Assembly: GCF_003026475.1 (NCBI RefSeq)
Contig: NZ_PYMC01000009.1
Span: 1 to 64,000, forward strand
From: Photobacterium lipolyticum
Lineage (GTDB): Bacteria > Pseudomonadota > Gammaproteobacteria > Enterobacterales > Vibrionaceae
DNA: 64,000 nt
Direction: 5' to 3'
In this document: piece by piece, positions 35,895-45,298 of the stretch
Numbering within the stretch: the stretch's first letter is position 1
How the letters are laid out: the number at the start of each line of letters is the position of its first letter
The notes under the pieces: generated by a model
What the model was told of the DNA's origin: nothing
Database searches by the model: none
Seen by the model: the letters and a program-made list of their open reading frames with translations, nothing else
Translations under genes and position numbers: made by a program

Positions 35895-37004
35895 ATGAAC
35901 GCTAGAGTATCCATCATAGGTTCCGGCAATGCGGGGTTAACCGCGGCGTACCATTTTTCGCTTCATGGCGCACAAGTATGCTTGTTTGGTGCCAAAGGCT
36001 TTGACCAACCACTTACCGATATCGAGCAACGCGGCGGCATCGCGGCTTTAGCCGAATTTAACGGCGTGCCCCTGACCTACTCAGGTTTTCAGCCCATTGA
36101 TAAAGTAAGCAGGGATCTGGCAGAGACAGTTGCTTATTCTGATCTGCTGATTTTACCTGTCCCTTCCTTTGCCCAAGAGCCTTTATTTGTCGAAATGCTG
36201 CCTCACCTGCGCGACGGGCAAGTTATCATGTTGATGCCGGGTAACTACGGCTCGCTGGTACTCAATCGTATTAAAGCAGAGCAAGGTTATGCCGATCTCG
36301 ATATTACGTTTGTCGATGCCATCTCGATCCCATGGGCAACCCGTATCGTCGGCCCAGCAGAAATTGCCATTTTAGGCATGAAAGAGTTTCTGCCCGTTTC
36401 AGCCTTGCCTGCCAGTAAAACCAGCTGGGCCATTACACGGCTTCAGGCCGTGATGCCTTTACCACTTCGCGGCTTGGCGAACGTGATCAGTGCCGGAATG
36501 GAGAATATTAATTTTGGTGGCCATCCGCTACTAACCACGCTCAACATGGGATTGCTTGAGAACTTTGACGGCCAGTTTAATTACTACAAAGACTGCTGTT
36601 CCGTATCAACCGCCAAAGCAGCAGCGGTGATGGAGCATGAACGCCAGTCAGTCGGTAAAGCACTGGGGCTGGAACTGATCCCTGAGCTTGAGGCCATGAA
36701 TGCGCTCTATGCAATGCAATGCGAGAGCGTTTATGACGTTAACCGCACTTCAGAAACTCACGGTAAGTTAAACAGTGCCCCTAACTCCGCCAGTAACCGC
36801 TACATCACAGAAGATGCCGCGTATCTGCTGGTACCTTGCTATGAGTTAGGCAAACTCGCCGGGGTAGAAACACCATTAGTCACATCCTGCCTGCACATTG
36901 ATAACGCTTATAACGATATTGATTACTTCAAGGAAGGCCGAACACTGGAAAAAATGGGACTTGCTGGTATGTCCGTTAAAGCAATCATGGACTTCGTAGC
37001 ATAA
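35895..37004 (+). CDS. NAD/NADP-dependent opine (octopine/nopaline-type) dehydrogenase
   Basis: A 369-residue oxidoreductase. The N-terminal Rossmann domain starts with IIGSGNAGLTAAYHFSLHG (residues 6-24). The C-terminal octopine-dehydrogenase domain (about 185-330) has GMENINFGGHPLLTTLNMG and a conserved EHERQSVGKALG helix. The family interconverts an opine with an amino acid and a keto acid. The link to a LysR regulator and a carrier argues for catabolism of imported opine. Opine synthesis or metallophore biosynthesis is less likely because no nicotianamine-synthase-like gene is near. Confidence 0.9.
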   Translation: MNARVSIIGSGNAGLTAAYHFSLHGAQVCLFGAKGFDQPLTDIEQRGGIAALAEFNGVPLTYSGFQPIDKVSRDLAETVAYSDLLILPVPSFAQEPLFVEMLPHLRDGQVIMLMPGNYGSLVLNRIKAEQGYADLDITFVDAISIPWATRIVGPAEIAILGMKEFLPVSALPASKTSWAITRLQAVMPLPLRGLANVISAGMENINFGGHPLLTTLNMGLLENFDGQFNYYKDCCSVSTAKAAAVMEHERQSVGKALGLELIPELEAMNALYAMQCESVYDVNRTSETHGKLNSAPNSASNRYITEDAAYLLVPCYELGKLAGVETPLVTSCLHIDNAYNDIDYFKEGRTLEKMGLAGMSVKAIMDFVA

Positions 37005-37031
37005 AAAAGAAGGTGGAATACCACCCAAATT

Positions 37032-37050
37032 GTGGGGCGATTTGCCCCAC
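37032..37050. repeat. Intercistronic hairpin GTGGGGC/GCCCCAC
   Basis: A perfect 7-bp GC-rich stem with a GATTT loop lies between the opine dehydrogenase and carrier genes, six bases before the carrier's GAGGA. Without a T run it is more likely an mRNA stability or translation control element than a terminator. Confidence 0.5.
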
Positions 37051-37067
37051 TCAATGAGGACATCCTG

Positions 37068-38474
37068 ATGACGAAAATTAAATTTCCCTCTGCCTACACA
37101 ATTTTAATGATATTGACCGTTTTAATGGCAGCAATGACGTGGGTGATACCCGCGGGTCAATACCAAATGGAGAAAAACGAAACGCTGGGGCGCATGGTGC
37201 CTCAGGTAGGATCTTATCAAACCGTAGAAGCTAACCCACAAGGGATAGTGGAAGTGTTAATGGCGCCCATTCAAGGTTTCTACGATCCATCAAGCTACGC
37301 AGCTCGCGCCGTTGATGTCGCCTTGTTTGTCCTGGTCATTGGTGGCTTTCTTGCAGTCGTCACCCGCACAGGTGCCATTGATGCCGGTATTGCTGGCACG
37401 ATGAAACGTTTAGGCGGGCGCGAAAAATGGATGATCCCAATTCTAATGGGATTATTTGCGATGGGCGGCACAGTCTATGGCATGGCGGAAGAGACCATTC
37501 CTTTCTATGCCCTGTTAATTCCGGTAATGATTGCAGCTGGCTATGACAGTATTGTGGGTGTCGCCATCATCATGGTGGGTGCGGGTATTGGCTGTTTAGG
37601 TTCGACCATTAATCCGTTTGCAACAGTTATTGCGTCTAATGCCGCTGAAATCAACTTCATGGAAGGCATCATCTTACGCGCTATTATTCTCGCGTTAGGT
37701 TGGATTGTCTGTGTTGTCTATGTAATGCGTTATGCCGATAAGGTGAAACACGACCCGTCAGCATCGATTGTGGCTCATCAGAAAGATGACAATGAACGTC
37801 ATTTCCTACACAGTAAAGAACAGCAAGCGCCAGAGCTAACCGGCACCCGAAAAACGGTATTAGCGATTTTCGGCCTGACCTTTGCTGTGATGATGTGGGG
37901 CGTTTCGGTGGCTGGCTGGTGGATGGCAGAACTATCTGCACTGTTCATCGGATCCAGTATCATCGTTGGTTTTGTCGGCCGGTTATCTGAGGTCGAAATC
38001 ACCGATAGCTTTGTTGACGGCGCGCGAGATTTATTAGGCGTGGCATTAATCATCGCCATCGCCCGCGGCCTAGTGGTTGTAATGGATAATGGCAATATTA
38101 CCCACACTATTCTCAACTATGCAGAAGGTCTATTAGGCGGACTGCATGAAATCGCCTTCATCAATGCCATCTATTGGATTGAAGCCGTGCTTTGTTTAGT
38201 GGTGCCTTCATCTTCAGGTCTGGCCGTACTTTCTATGCCAGTGCTTGCGCCATTAGCTGACTTTGCCGGTGTCGGTCGTGAATTAGTTGTCACCGCATTC
38301 CAGTCAGCCTCTGGCCTGCCGAATCTTGTGACCCCTACGTCGGGAGTTGTCATGGGTGGATTAGCCATTGGTCGCGTAGCCTATTCATCATGGCTCAAGT
38401 TTATCGGCCCATTAATTGGCATTCTTAGTGTCATGGTAATGGCCCTGCTAAGTTTAGGGGTTGTATTAGGCTAA
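37068..38474 (+). CDS. YfcC-family membrane carrier, presumed opine or amino-acid transporter
   Basis: A 468-residue inner-membrane protein of the YfcC/DcuC-type (PF03606-like) superfamily with about 12 membrane helices. Typical parts are MTWVIPAGQYQ near the N-terminus, GTVYGMAEETIPFYALLIPV, GAGIGCLGSTINPFATVIAS and PSSSGLAVLSMPVLAPLAD. ATG 37068 has GAGGA about seven bases upstream; a longer frame from 37032 would include the hairpin. It is cotranscribed with the opine dehydrogenase, so it probably imports the opine or exchanges its product. Confidence 0.88.
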   Translation: MTKIKFPSAYTILMILTVLMAAMTWVIPAGQYQMEKNETLGRMVPQVGSYQTVEANPQGIVEVLMAPIQGFYDPSSYAARAVDVALFVLVIGGFLAVVTRTGAIDAGIAGTMKRLGGREKWMIPILMGLFAMGGTVYGMAEETIPFYALLIPVMIAAGYDSIVGVAIIMVGAGIGCLGSTINPFATVIASNAAEINFMEGIILRAIILALGWIVCVVYVMRYADKVKHDPSASIVAHQKDDNERHFLHSKEQQAPELTGTRKTVLAIFGLTFAVMMWGVSVAGWWMAELSALFIGSSIIVGFVGRLSEVEITDSFVDGARDLLGVALIIAIARGLVVVMDNGNITHTILNYAEGLLGGLHEIAFINAIYWIEAVLCLVVPSSSGLAVLSMPVLAPLADFAGVGRELVVTAFQSASGLPNLVTPTSGVVMGGLAIGRVAYSSWLKFIGPLIGILSVMVMALLSLGVVLG

Positions 38475-38490
38475 ATAAACCCTGTCTCCA

Positions 38491-38513
38491 AGAGGGCTTC
38501 GGCCCTCTTTTTC
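38491..38513 (+). terminator. Terminator of the opine cluster
   Basis: AGAGGGC-TTCG-GCCCTCT is a perfect 7-bp stem with a stable UUCG loop, followed by five T, 16 bases after the carrier stop. Confidence 0.93.
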
Positions 38514-38823
38514 CGCCGATCTATTTATCAGCTCACCGTCACTTCTAAACCCCGAAACTCATCCTCAACGTTTCCCCTTCCAAATAAAACCACATCAGTT
38601 GGCGATGGCTTCGGCCAGTAGTGCGCCTTCAAGTGATGAGAAACTTATCTTGATAATGTTAAGTGGTTAAAATTCAAACGATTGGAAAAAGTCAATTTTG
38701 GTTCAAAACCAACCCGAGGCTTGTAATATGTTAGGATTAGTAGCATATTGATAACTAAGATTTAATTTTATTATCAATATAATTGATCGCAGATATTAAA
38801 AATATACATGCAGGAGCGATACT
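38514..38823. other. Intergenic region, 310 bp
   Basis: On the minus strand at about 38600-38645 a short frame reads LEGALLAEAIAN then stop, which looks like the very tail of a decayed gene, though too short to identify. The remainder is AT-rich and should hold the promoter of the CysB-like gene. Confidence 0.3.
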
Positions 38824-39798
38824 TTGAAATTACAGCAACTAAGATATTTAAAGTCAGTTAGGGATAATAATCTTAATATATCTGCCGCCTCTAAAATGCT
38901 CTTCACAACTCAGCCTGGCATCAGTAAGCAAATCGCCTTATTAGAAAATGAATTAGGGGTGCGTATTTTTGAACGGCGCGGTAAGAATTTGCATGGTATA
39001 ACTCCTGTCGGCGAGAAAATATTTACAGAGCTTGATAAAATGCTCGCTTTAGAAGAGAAAATAAAAGCCATCTCCCGCGAGTATTTAGACCCGAGCATAG
39101 GTTCTTTAAATATTTACACAACACATACTATCGCACGCTATTTACTGCCTAAAACTGTCTCCTATTTTATCAATAAATATCCGAAAATTTCTTTTCATTT
39201 GCACCCGACTCTGCCGCCACAAACCAAAGGAAAGATCAGTAAAGGATATTCCGATTTTTCGATTGTGGCGCACGATGTGAGTCATGATAATGACCTAATC
39301 ATTCTCCCGGCCTATTTATGGACGCTCTCTCTAGTGGTTCCCAAAGGACACCCTTTGGACAATGGCGAAAAACCGACGTTAGAGCAGCTTTGCCAGTACC
39401 CTATCCTCAGCTATGAAATGGGGGCAACAGGCCGAGCGACACAGGAAGAGGCCTTCTCGGCACAAGATCTGAACCCGAATTATTTTATGACGGTAATGGA
39501 TGCCGATGTGATTAAGCGTTATGTCGAATTAGGTTTTGGCATTGGCATCATTTCCTCGCTGGCTGCGCAAGATGTAGAACATACGGGCTTAACCTGTATT
39601 AGTCTGGATCATGTTTTTGAGCCGAGCAAAGCATGGATCTGTTTTAGCAAAGATATTCTGTTGCAGAATTACATGTACGATTTTATTTCTTCTTTCTCCC
39701 CTCACTTAACCAAGCAAGTTATGGAAAAAGTGCTGAGTCAAACGACCCGTTCGAAGATTGAAGAGATGTTTACTGATTTTAAATTACCCGTCTATTAA
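38824..39798 (+). CDS. CysB/Cbl-like LysR-family regulator (paralogue)
   Basis: A 324-residue LysR-type regulator, exactly the length of E. coli CysB. N-terminal MKLQQLRYLKSVRDNNLNISAAS and TTQPGISKQIALLENELGV match the CysB subgroup, as do TTHTIARYLLP, the effector-site region GATGRATQEEAF, DADVIKRYVELGFGIGI and the C-terminal EEMFTDFKLP. CysB-type proteins sense O-acetylserine, sulfate or related sulfur compounds. The start is TTG with AGGAG about eight bases upstream. It stands alone with no sulfur genes nearby, so it is probably a paralogue and not the main cysB. Confidence 0.9.
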   Translation: MKLQQLRYLKSVRDNNLNISAASKMLFTTQPGISKQIALLENELGVRIFERRGKNLHGITPVGEKIFTELDKMLALEEKIKAISREYLDPSIGSLNIYTTHTIARYLLPKTVSYFINKYPKISFHLHPTLPPQTKGKISKGYSDFSIVAHDVSHDNDLIILPAYLWTLSLVVPKGHPLDNGEKPTLEQLCQYPILSYEMGATGRATQEEAFSAQDLNPNYFMTVMDADVIKRYVELGFGIGIISSLAAQDVEHTGLTCISLDHVFEPSKAWICFSKDILLQNYMYDFISSFSPHLTKQVMEKVLSQTTRSKIEEMFTDFKLPVY

Positions 39799-39824
39799 TC
39801 TGGCTGGAATAAAGTGTTAAAGAT

Positions 39825-39863
39825 AAAAAGCCACTGCTCATTAAAGATGCAGTGGCTTTTTTA
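39825..39863. terminator. Bidirectional terminator after the CysB-like gene
   Basis: AAAAAGCCACTGC and GCAGTGGCTTTTT form a perfect 13-bp stem with an 11-base loop, flanked by A and T runs. It can serve the CysB-like gene (plus) and the 36-residue frame (minus). Confidence 0.92.
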
Positions 39864-39882
39864 TTACTGGTTATGATTTCAA

Positions 39883-39993
39883 TTACATCGTTGCGATGTT
39901 AATAAAAATCTGTACACCGACTAGGATAAAATCATCATCGACAAAATAAGGGTTTGAATATGAATGATTATTTAGCTTAAACTCATTCATCAT
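39883..39993 (-). CDS. Possible 36-residue peptide
   Basis: The frame starts MMNEFKLNNHSYSNPYFVDD and ends in a hydrophobic IFINIATM. AAAGGA lies about eight bases before the first ATG and the bidirectional terminator lies 20 bases after its stop, so it has all parts of a small transcription unit. No family is recognised. It lies upstream of the esterase, same strand being transcribed away from it. Confidence 0.4.
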   Translation of the reverse strand: MMNEFKLNNHSYSNPYFVDDDFILVGVQIFINIATM

Positions 39994-40030
39994 TAGATGA
40001 TTCCTTTCATTGTGAAACCGATATGACTAA

Positions 40031-40696
40031 TCACTTAATATTAAGTATGTACTTTAGCCAGGCTGAGATATCCTGGATCTGCTCCAGGCAGACGTTGTGT
40101 TCCATCGGGTAGGTACGCCAGTTAGGCTTAAATCCTGCGTTCTCCAACGTTTTCGAAGCCTCCAGACCCATCGTTGACAGAACAACAGGATCAAAACGGC
40201 CATGCATGATTTCAATCGGCAATGCGCGGTTACATTCCGCAAATTCAATGCTGTCTGCGGTCGGAAAATAGGTCGAAAGTGCCAGTAGTCCGGCTAATTT
40301 TTTCGGAAAGCTCAAGGCAGTCTGGTAAGCGACAGCGCCCCCCTGCGAAAAACCGACGATAACAATACGCTCACTGGAAATACCGCGCTCAATCTCTCGC
40401 TCAATCAGTGCCGCGACCTGACTGGCAGAATGTAGCAGCTGATCTGTATTAAGTTTTCGGCCAGCCCCCATTTCCAGAATGTCATACCATGCCGGCATTA
40501 CGATCCCCCCATTGATGGTCACCGGCATCGATGGCGAATGAGGAAAGATAAACCGTACCGGCGCGTTCTGGGGGAGCTTTAAATCAGGAAGAATGGCTTC
40601 GAAATCATGGCCATTGGCTCCTAGGCCATGCAACCAGATAACCGTCGCGGTGGCTTCAACATTGGGTTCTACTTCAACACAAGAGAGGTAAGTCAT
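40031..40696 (-). CDS. Carboxylesterase/phospholipase (alpha/beta hydrolase, EstB/YpfH type)
   Basis: A 221-residue cytoplasmic hydrolase. The catalytic Ser is in GFSQGGAVAYQ (about 115), the Asp in HGRFDPVV (about 165) and the His in MEHNVCLEQ (about 200). The oxyanion region WLHGLGANGHDF is typical of the family, which cleaves short-chain carboxyl esters or lysophospholipids. ATG 40696 (MTYLSCVEVEP) fits family N-termini; the frame could extend to 40747 but without a better ribosome site. Confidence 0.88.
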   Translation of the reverse strand: MTYLSCVEVEPNVEATATVIWLHGLGANGHDFEAILPDLKLPQNAPVRFIFPHSPSMPVTINGGIVMPAWYDILEMGAGRKLNTDQLLHSASQVAALIEREIERGISSERIVIVGFSQGGAVAYQTALSFPKKLAGLLALSTYFPTADSIEFAECNRALPIEIMHGRFDPVVLSTMGLEASKTLENAGFKPNWRTYPMEHNVCLEQIQDISAWLKYILNIK

Positions 40697-40768
40697 GATC
40701 TGCTTTTCTGATAATCTGAGATATCCCCCCACCATACACCGAAACAAAGCGAAATGGGTATAGCCCGA

Positions 40769-41251
40769 CTAATAGATGGCCGCAATCTCGTAGCTTTTAA
40801 TTTGACCGCCAATGTTGATTTCGATTTCTTCATCGACAAAACGCCCTAACAGGATCTGCCCAAGCGGAGCCGATGGGGTAATAATAATGATTTGTTTGTC
40901 GAAAAATGTCAGCTTAAGCCCACCGGCTGCAGGGCCTAAAAACAGATATTTCTCAGCACCTGCTTCATCGATAAGGTAGACCAGGCTTCCTAGCCCAACC
41001 GCTTCTTGATCGGAGTAATTCGCCAGTTCCAGCTTTTCAAAAGCGGCTAAATCAGCCTCGCATTCGGCAACACGCTGAGCTTGTCCTTGTGCCAGATAAG
41101 CCGCTTCCAGAGCCAAAGTATCATATTTGTTTTCAGCGACATTCTCATCATCGGTAGCAGTATTATAAGCCCGCATGGCAGCATCAACGGCTCCCTGATG
41201 GATAGCCTCAAGTGCTGCTAATATTTGCTTGAGCAACAAGGATTTATTCAT
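40769..41251 (-). CDS. GreA/GreB-family elongation-factor-like protein
   Basis: A 160-residue protein with an N-terminal coiled-coil (about 1-75) whose tip has acidic residues in DDENVAENKYDTLALEAAYL, and a C-terminal FKBP-like Gre domain (LGSLVYLIDE, ITPSAPLGQILLGRFVDEEIEI). Gre factors reach through the RNA polymerase secondary channel and stimulate transcript cleavage. Overall it is a divergent member, so it may be a Gre-like competitor and not a true cleavage factor. Confidence 0.8.
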   Translation of the reverse strand: MNKSLLLKQILAALEAIHQGAVDAAMRAYNTATDDENVAENKYDTLALEAAYLAQGQAQRVAECEADLAAFEKLELANYSDQEAVGLGSLVYLIDEAGAEKYLFLGPAAGGLKLTFFDKQIIIITPSAPLGQILLGRFVDEEIEINIGGQIKSYEIAAIY

Positions 41252-41392
41252 ATTCTTAGATCTTCAATAAAATGGTGGGACAATAATGGCTACATCCTAC
41301 CCCAGAATAACGGGCTGCAGACAGTCAATTCCACCGATTTAAGGCTGATAAAACGTAAAGAAACCGCATTGCAGTGCTGGTATCTTTAACAA

Positions 41393-42223
41393 TCATGCAT
41401 CGAGAAATAAGTCCCGCATCAAATCTTGTGCATGAGGATCAAATTTAAATTGCTCAAAATCAGAGATCCCCCGATCTCTAAGCAAGGATTCGTCGATCAG
41501 TGTCTGGCCACTCAGTTGTAAATTTTCTGACTTGATAATCTCCAAAGCGGCTTCCGCCATTATGCGTGGCGTTCGCGAACGCTTCAGTAGATCTTTATCA
41601 AGGGCAAACTCAATTGCTGCTGTGGCAATGGTGGTTTGCGGCCACAATGTGGTTGCCGAAATACCGTCGCCCCTTAGCTCTTCTGCCAGCCCCAAGGTTA
41701 ATAGAGTCATACCGTATTTTGTCAACGTATAAGGGATATAAGGCTTTAACCAATGGGAGGAGAGATTAATAGGCGGAGATAAGGTAATAATATGGCCATT
41801 CTGGCTCTTTTTAAGATAAGGAATAGCTGCCTTTGAACACACCAATGTACCGCGAACATTAATCGAATGGATCAGATCAAAGCGCTTTATATCCGTGTCT
41901 TGCAGTCGGCTCAACGAAATGGCACTGGCATTATTGACCAATACATCAATACCGATAAACTTTTCAGCGGCATCTTGCATTGCACGTTGGACGGCATCTT
42001 CATCACGAACATCCAACTTTATCGCCAACGCCTTACCGCCGGCATCTTCAACTTCTTGAGCAACACTGTGAATGGTACCCGGTAGCTTAGGGTGCGGCTG
42101 ATCAGACTTTGCCGCAATAACGACATTGGCCCCCTGCTCTGCACAAATCAGCGCAATTTCGCGACCAATGCCGCGGCTTGAACCGGTAATAAAAACCGTT
42201 TTTCCTGTTAGCGGTGTCATCAT
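41393..42223 (-). CDS. Short-chain dehydrogenase/reductase (HSDL2-like)
   Basis: A 276-residue NAD(P)-dependent oxidoreductase. The cofactor motif is TGSSRGIGREIA (about 12-23), followed by NNAS (about 92) and the catalytic YXXXK in YTLTKYGM (about 165). The segment WPQTTIATAA replaces the usual PG motif, as in hydroxysteroid-dehydrogenase-like 2 relatives. The start is one of two adjacent ATG codons (42223 or 42220); the ribosome site is weak. Substrate unknown; monocistronic. Confidence 0.88.
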   Translation of the reverse strand: MMTPLTGKTVFITGSSRGIGREIALICAEQGANVVIAAKSDQPHPKLPGTIHSVAQEVEDAGGKALAIKLDVRDEDAVQRAMQDAAEKFIGIDVLVNNASAISLSRLQDTDIKRFDLIHSINVRGTLVCSKAAIPYLKKSQNGHIITLSPPINLSSHWLKPYIPYTLTKYGMTLLTLGLAEELRGDGISATTLWPQTTIATAAIEFALDKDLLKRSRTPRIMAEAALEIIKSENLQLSGQTLIDESLLRDRGISDFEQFKFDPHAQDLMRDLFLDA

Positions 42224-42538
42224 AATTCTGCATCCATTCCATGACAAACCTTAAGTATAGACGCTTTGTTTATCCCTGATGCTTTTACTTTATTTTAACG
42301 CTAACTTGCCCATGTTCGTACATTTTAAGCACTGATTGTAGCGATATGGGTATATTTGCCGTTGCATCTGACGGACTATATTTCGTCCACGATTCATGAA
42401 CTATGGCGGCTCACAGAGTGCGGCTTACAACACCATCGAAGTACAGTGTTAGATACAATTTTCAGCATGACGGATGGATCAGTCATGACCTGGCTTGCAT
42501 GTCGGTTACCTAACCGCTGAGGTATTCATTCAGCTCCC

Positions 42539-43804
42539 TTACATCGCCGCTTTCACCGCACGAGACAGCTTCTGAACAGCCATCTCAGGATCGGCCGATT
42601 TTCGATTAAAAAAGTTACTGACAACGTCGAAGATAGCCCCCTGAACATAGCTGGTTGTTGACAGGCCTTGTGACATGCTCGGCACCAGATCACCGCTTTT
42701 CGCCGTGGCTTTAAACGATGCCATAGAGTCCAGTGCGCATTGGTCAAATTTCTTCATATTCATATCTAAGCGAACCGGAATCGACCCTTTATTGAGGTTG
42801 AAGATCTCCTGAAATTCCTTGGTCATAATAGTTTTTGCGAGATCTTTCTGAGCTTGCTTATCTTCCTTTGCACCGCTTAGCTTGAAAAAGGCAAAGCTAT
42901 CAATATTGAAGGTGAACTGCTCAGCCGTTCCCGGAGCCGGGGCACAGATATAATCGATACCCGGTACTTTACCTGCGTCAGCAAATTCACCTTTGGCCCA
43001 GTCGCCCATGATCTGCATTGCTGCTTCACCGTTAATGACCATTGAGGTCGCCGTGTTCCATTGGCGTCCACGGGCTTTCGTATCAATATAATCATGCATT
43101 TTTTTGAACTGCGTGAAGGCTTCAACCATCTTCTCGCCAGATAGCACATCCATATTCAGATCAACAAATGCCCTGTTGTAATCTTCAGAGCCAAGAACCG
43201 CTAATGCGACCGCTTCAAAAAGCGTCACGTCCTGCCATGGCTGTCCGCCATGAGCCAAAGGAATAAAACCCGCGGCTTTTATTTTATCGGCGGCGATAAA
43301 GAACTCATCAAGCGTTGTCGGCACTTGTGCACCGGATTTTTTGAACACTTGCGGGTTTGCCCACAACCAGTTAACACGGTGAACATTCACGGGTACCGCA
43401 ACATACTCACCGTGATACTTCATCACATTCGCAACAACTTCCGGTATGACCTCCCCCCATTGCTCGGCTGTTGCAACGTCATTCAGATTAGTCAGAAACC
43501 CTAACCGGCCCCACTCCTGAATATCATGCCCTTTGATCTGAGCTGCAGATGGCGGATTACCTGATACCGCACGCGTTTTTAACACCCTCATCGCACTTTC
43601 ACCGCCACCACCAGCAACCGCAAAATCTTTCCAGCTGTTGCCTTGTTGCTCCATCATGCTTTTCAGCACCGCAACTGATCTGGCTTCGCCACCGGATGTC
43701 CACCAGTGAAGTACTTCCACTTCCCCGGCATGGGCGGTGGCCGCCGTACCGGCGAAAGTCATTGCGAATGTTATTGCACACAGCGTTCGGGTTATTTTCA
43801 TCAT
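42539..43804 (-). CDS. Periplasmic sugar-binding protein of an ABC type (GtsA-like), orphan
   Basis: A 421-residue solute-binding protein with a signal peptide ending TAHA-G (about 27). [15 protein letters not shown] at the mature N-terminus and GDWAKGEF are typical of glucose/mannose-binding proteins of the GtsA type. It lies 27 bases after a sensor kinase gene on the same strand and ends the operon. No permease or ATPase genes follow, so it either works with a transporter encoded elsewhere or presents sugar to the kinase as a co-sensor. Confidence 0.9.
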   Translation of the reverse strand: MMKITRTLCAITFAMTFAGTAATAHAGEVEVLHWWTSGGEARSVAVLKSMMEQQGNSWKDFAVAGGGGESAMRVLKTRAVSGNPPSAAQIKGHDIQEWGRLGFLTNLNDVATAEQWGEVIPEVVANVMKYHGEYVAVPVNVHRVNWLWANPQVFKKSGAQVPTTLDEFFIAADKIKAAGFIPLAHGGQPWQDVTLFEAVALAVLGSEDYNRAFVDLNMDVLSGEKMVEAFTQFKKMHDYIDTKARGRQWNTATSMVINGEAAMQIMGDWAKGEFADAGKVPGIDYICAPAPGTAEQFTFNIDSFAFFKLSGAKEDKQAQKDLAKTIMTKEFQEIFNLNKGSIPVRLDMNMKKFDQCALDSMASFKATAKSGDLVPSMSQGLSTTSYVQGAIFDVVSNFFNRKSADPEMAVQKLSRAVKAAM

Positions 43805-43831
43805 CTCGTTCTTCTGTATTTCAGCGCCGCG

Positions 43832-45277
43832 TCAGACATTTTCAACCAGTCGCGGGATAAAGACTTTAACTTCTAAGCCGCCCTGTTCTGAATTATGAAT
43901 CGTGAGATCGCCGCCATGGGCATGAAGAATATTACGGGCGATCCCCATACCTAAGCCATGACCTTCATCATCCGTTGCTACTCGGAAATAGGGTTCAAAC
44001 ACCGCTTCCATTGATTCTTCCGGGATCCCTTTCCCCTGATCTTTAATGATTAATACCAGTGCATCAGGCTCATCTGCCACGATAAGCTCGACCTTCTCGC
44101 CGTATTTCACGCCATTATCAATCAGGTTGGTCAGACAACGTTTAAGCGCTAAAGGCTTACCCATTAACGGTGCAATCGGCGTATCAGGAATAGTCACGAT
44201 CTTCTGACCGTTATTATGGCTCTCGGCGATACTCTGCAGCATTTCAGAGAGATCAACCTGCACTAAATTCTCATGCAAATCTGTATCGCGAACCGTTTGC
44301 AGCGCCCCTTTTACCATCATCTCCAACTCATCCAGATCCCGATTGAATTTCTCGATTTTCGCTTCATCGTCTATCAGCTCTGCGCGTAATCTGAGACGGG
44401 TAATGGGGGTTTTCAAATCATGGGAAATAGCCGAGAACAAGTGTTCTCTGTCATCTATGTAGCGGCGTAATCGCATCTGCATTCGGTTAAAAGCCTGCGT
44501 TGCCGTCACTAACTCGCTGGCCCCCTCTTCTTTCAGCGGAGGCTGGTAGATATCCAGGCTTAACGCATTTGCGGCATTGGCTAAACGCTTGAGAGGCTTC
44601 GTCTGGCGACGAACCATGAAGTAAGTAAAGACCAGCAGCAAAGCGGTAATAAACGCGAGAAAAATCACCTGCTGCCTGGTAATAATTTCATCTTCCAGCA
44701 TGACATATGGCGCGGGAAGCAATGCGGCAATATACAACCATTCGTTGGTTGCCAGCTCAAGCTGAACAACCAGAATCGGAGGGTTCAGCGGTTCCAAACT
44801 CAGAGTATGATCCGCCCAGGAAGGCGGTAAATCACTGAGCAAAATGTCATTTTTTAACACGTGCAGGGTCTCAGGGCGTGAGAATTCCACCTTGATAACA
44901 TTAAGCCTCGGTAACTTTTCATTCAGTACTTTTTGAATGGCATTTACTGCCGTGTTTTTCAGTTTTGACGCCGGAATGGGATCAATCAGGATCTCTTCTT
45001 CATTGAAAGAAACAAAAAAACGAGTCCCCCCCATATTACGCAACTGATCGAGCACAATGTGCCGGTATTGCAGGGGTAACGACTGGAAAAAATTCACCGT
45101 GGAAGCGAACATGGTCGCCATACTGGCAGAAGTCGATTCGAGCCCTTCCAGATCCCGCTGTTTCGATTGGCCGTACCAAATCAAGGTCGCGATCATCTGT
45201 GCCAGAAACACCGCAAGTAAAGTCAGCCACAAGGTGCGCGCCACCAGCGATTTTGGCCATAATTTTTTCAAATTCAT
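43832..45277 (-). CDS. Sensor histidine kinase (GtrS-like)
   Basis: A 481-residue inner-membrane kinase. Helix 1 is about 13-33, the periplasmic sensor about 34-195 and helix 2 about 198-220, followed by HAMP (about 222-275). The phospho-His is in SAISHDLKTPITRLRLRAEL, and the ATPase domain has NLIDNGVKYG, DQGKGIP and GHGLGMGIA. It matches the Pseudomonas GtrS/GltR system that controls glucose uptake, and its operon partner here is a sugar-binding protein, so it likely senses a sugar or sugar acid. Confidence 0.9.
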   Translation of the reverse strand: MNLKKLWPKSLVARTLWLTLLAVFLAQMIATLIWYGQSKQRDLEGLESTSASMATMFASTVNFFQSLPLQYRHIVLDQLRNMGGTRFFVSFNEEEILIDPIPASKLKNTAVNAIQKVLNEKLPRLNVIKVEFSRPETLHVLKNDILLSDLPPSWADHTLSLEPLNPPILVVQLELATNEWLYIAALLPAPYVMLEDEIITRQQVIFLAFITALLLVFTYFMVRRQTKPLKRLANAANALSLDIYQPPLKEEGASELVTATQAFNRMQMRLRRYIDDREHLFSAISHDLKTPITRLRLRAELIDDEAKIEKFNRDLDELEMMVKGALQTVRDTDLHENLVQVDLSEMLQSIAESHNNGQKIVTIPDTPIAPLMGKPLALKRCLTNLIDNGVKYGEKVELIVADEPDALVLIIKDQGKGIPEESMEAVFEPYFRVATDDEGHGLGMGIARNILHAHGGDLTIHNSEQGGLEVKVFIPRLVENV

Positions 45278-45298
45278 TCAATCATTACCCAAACCTGG

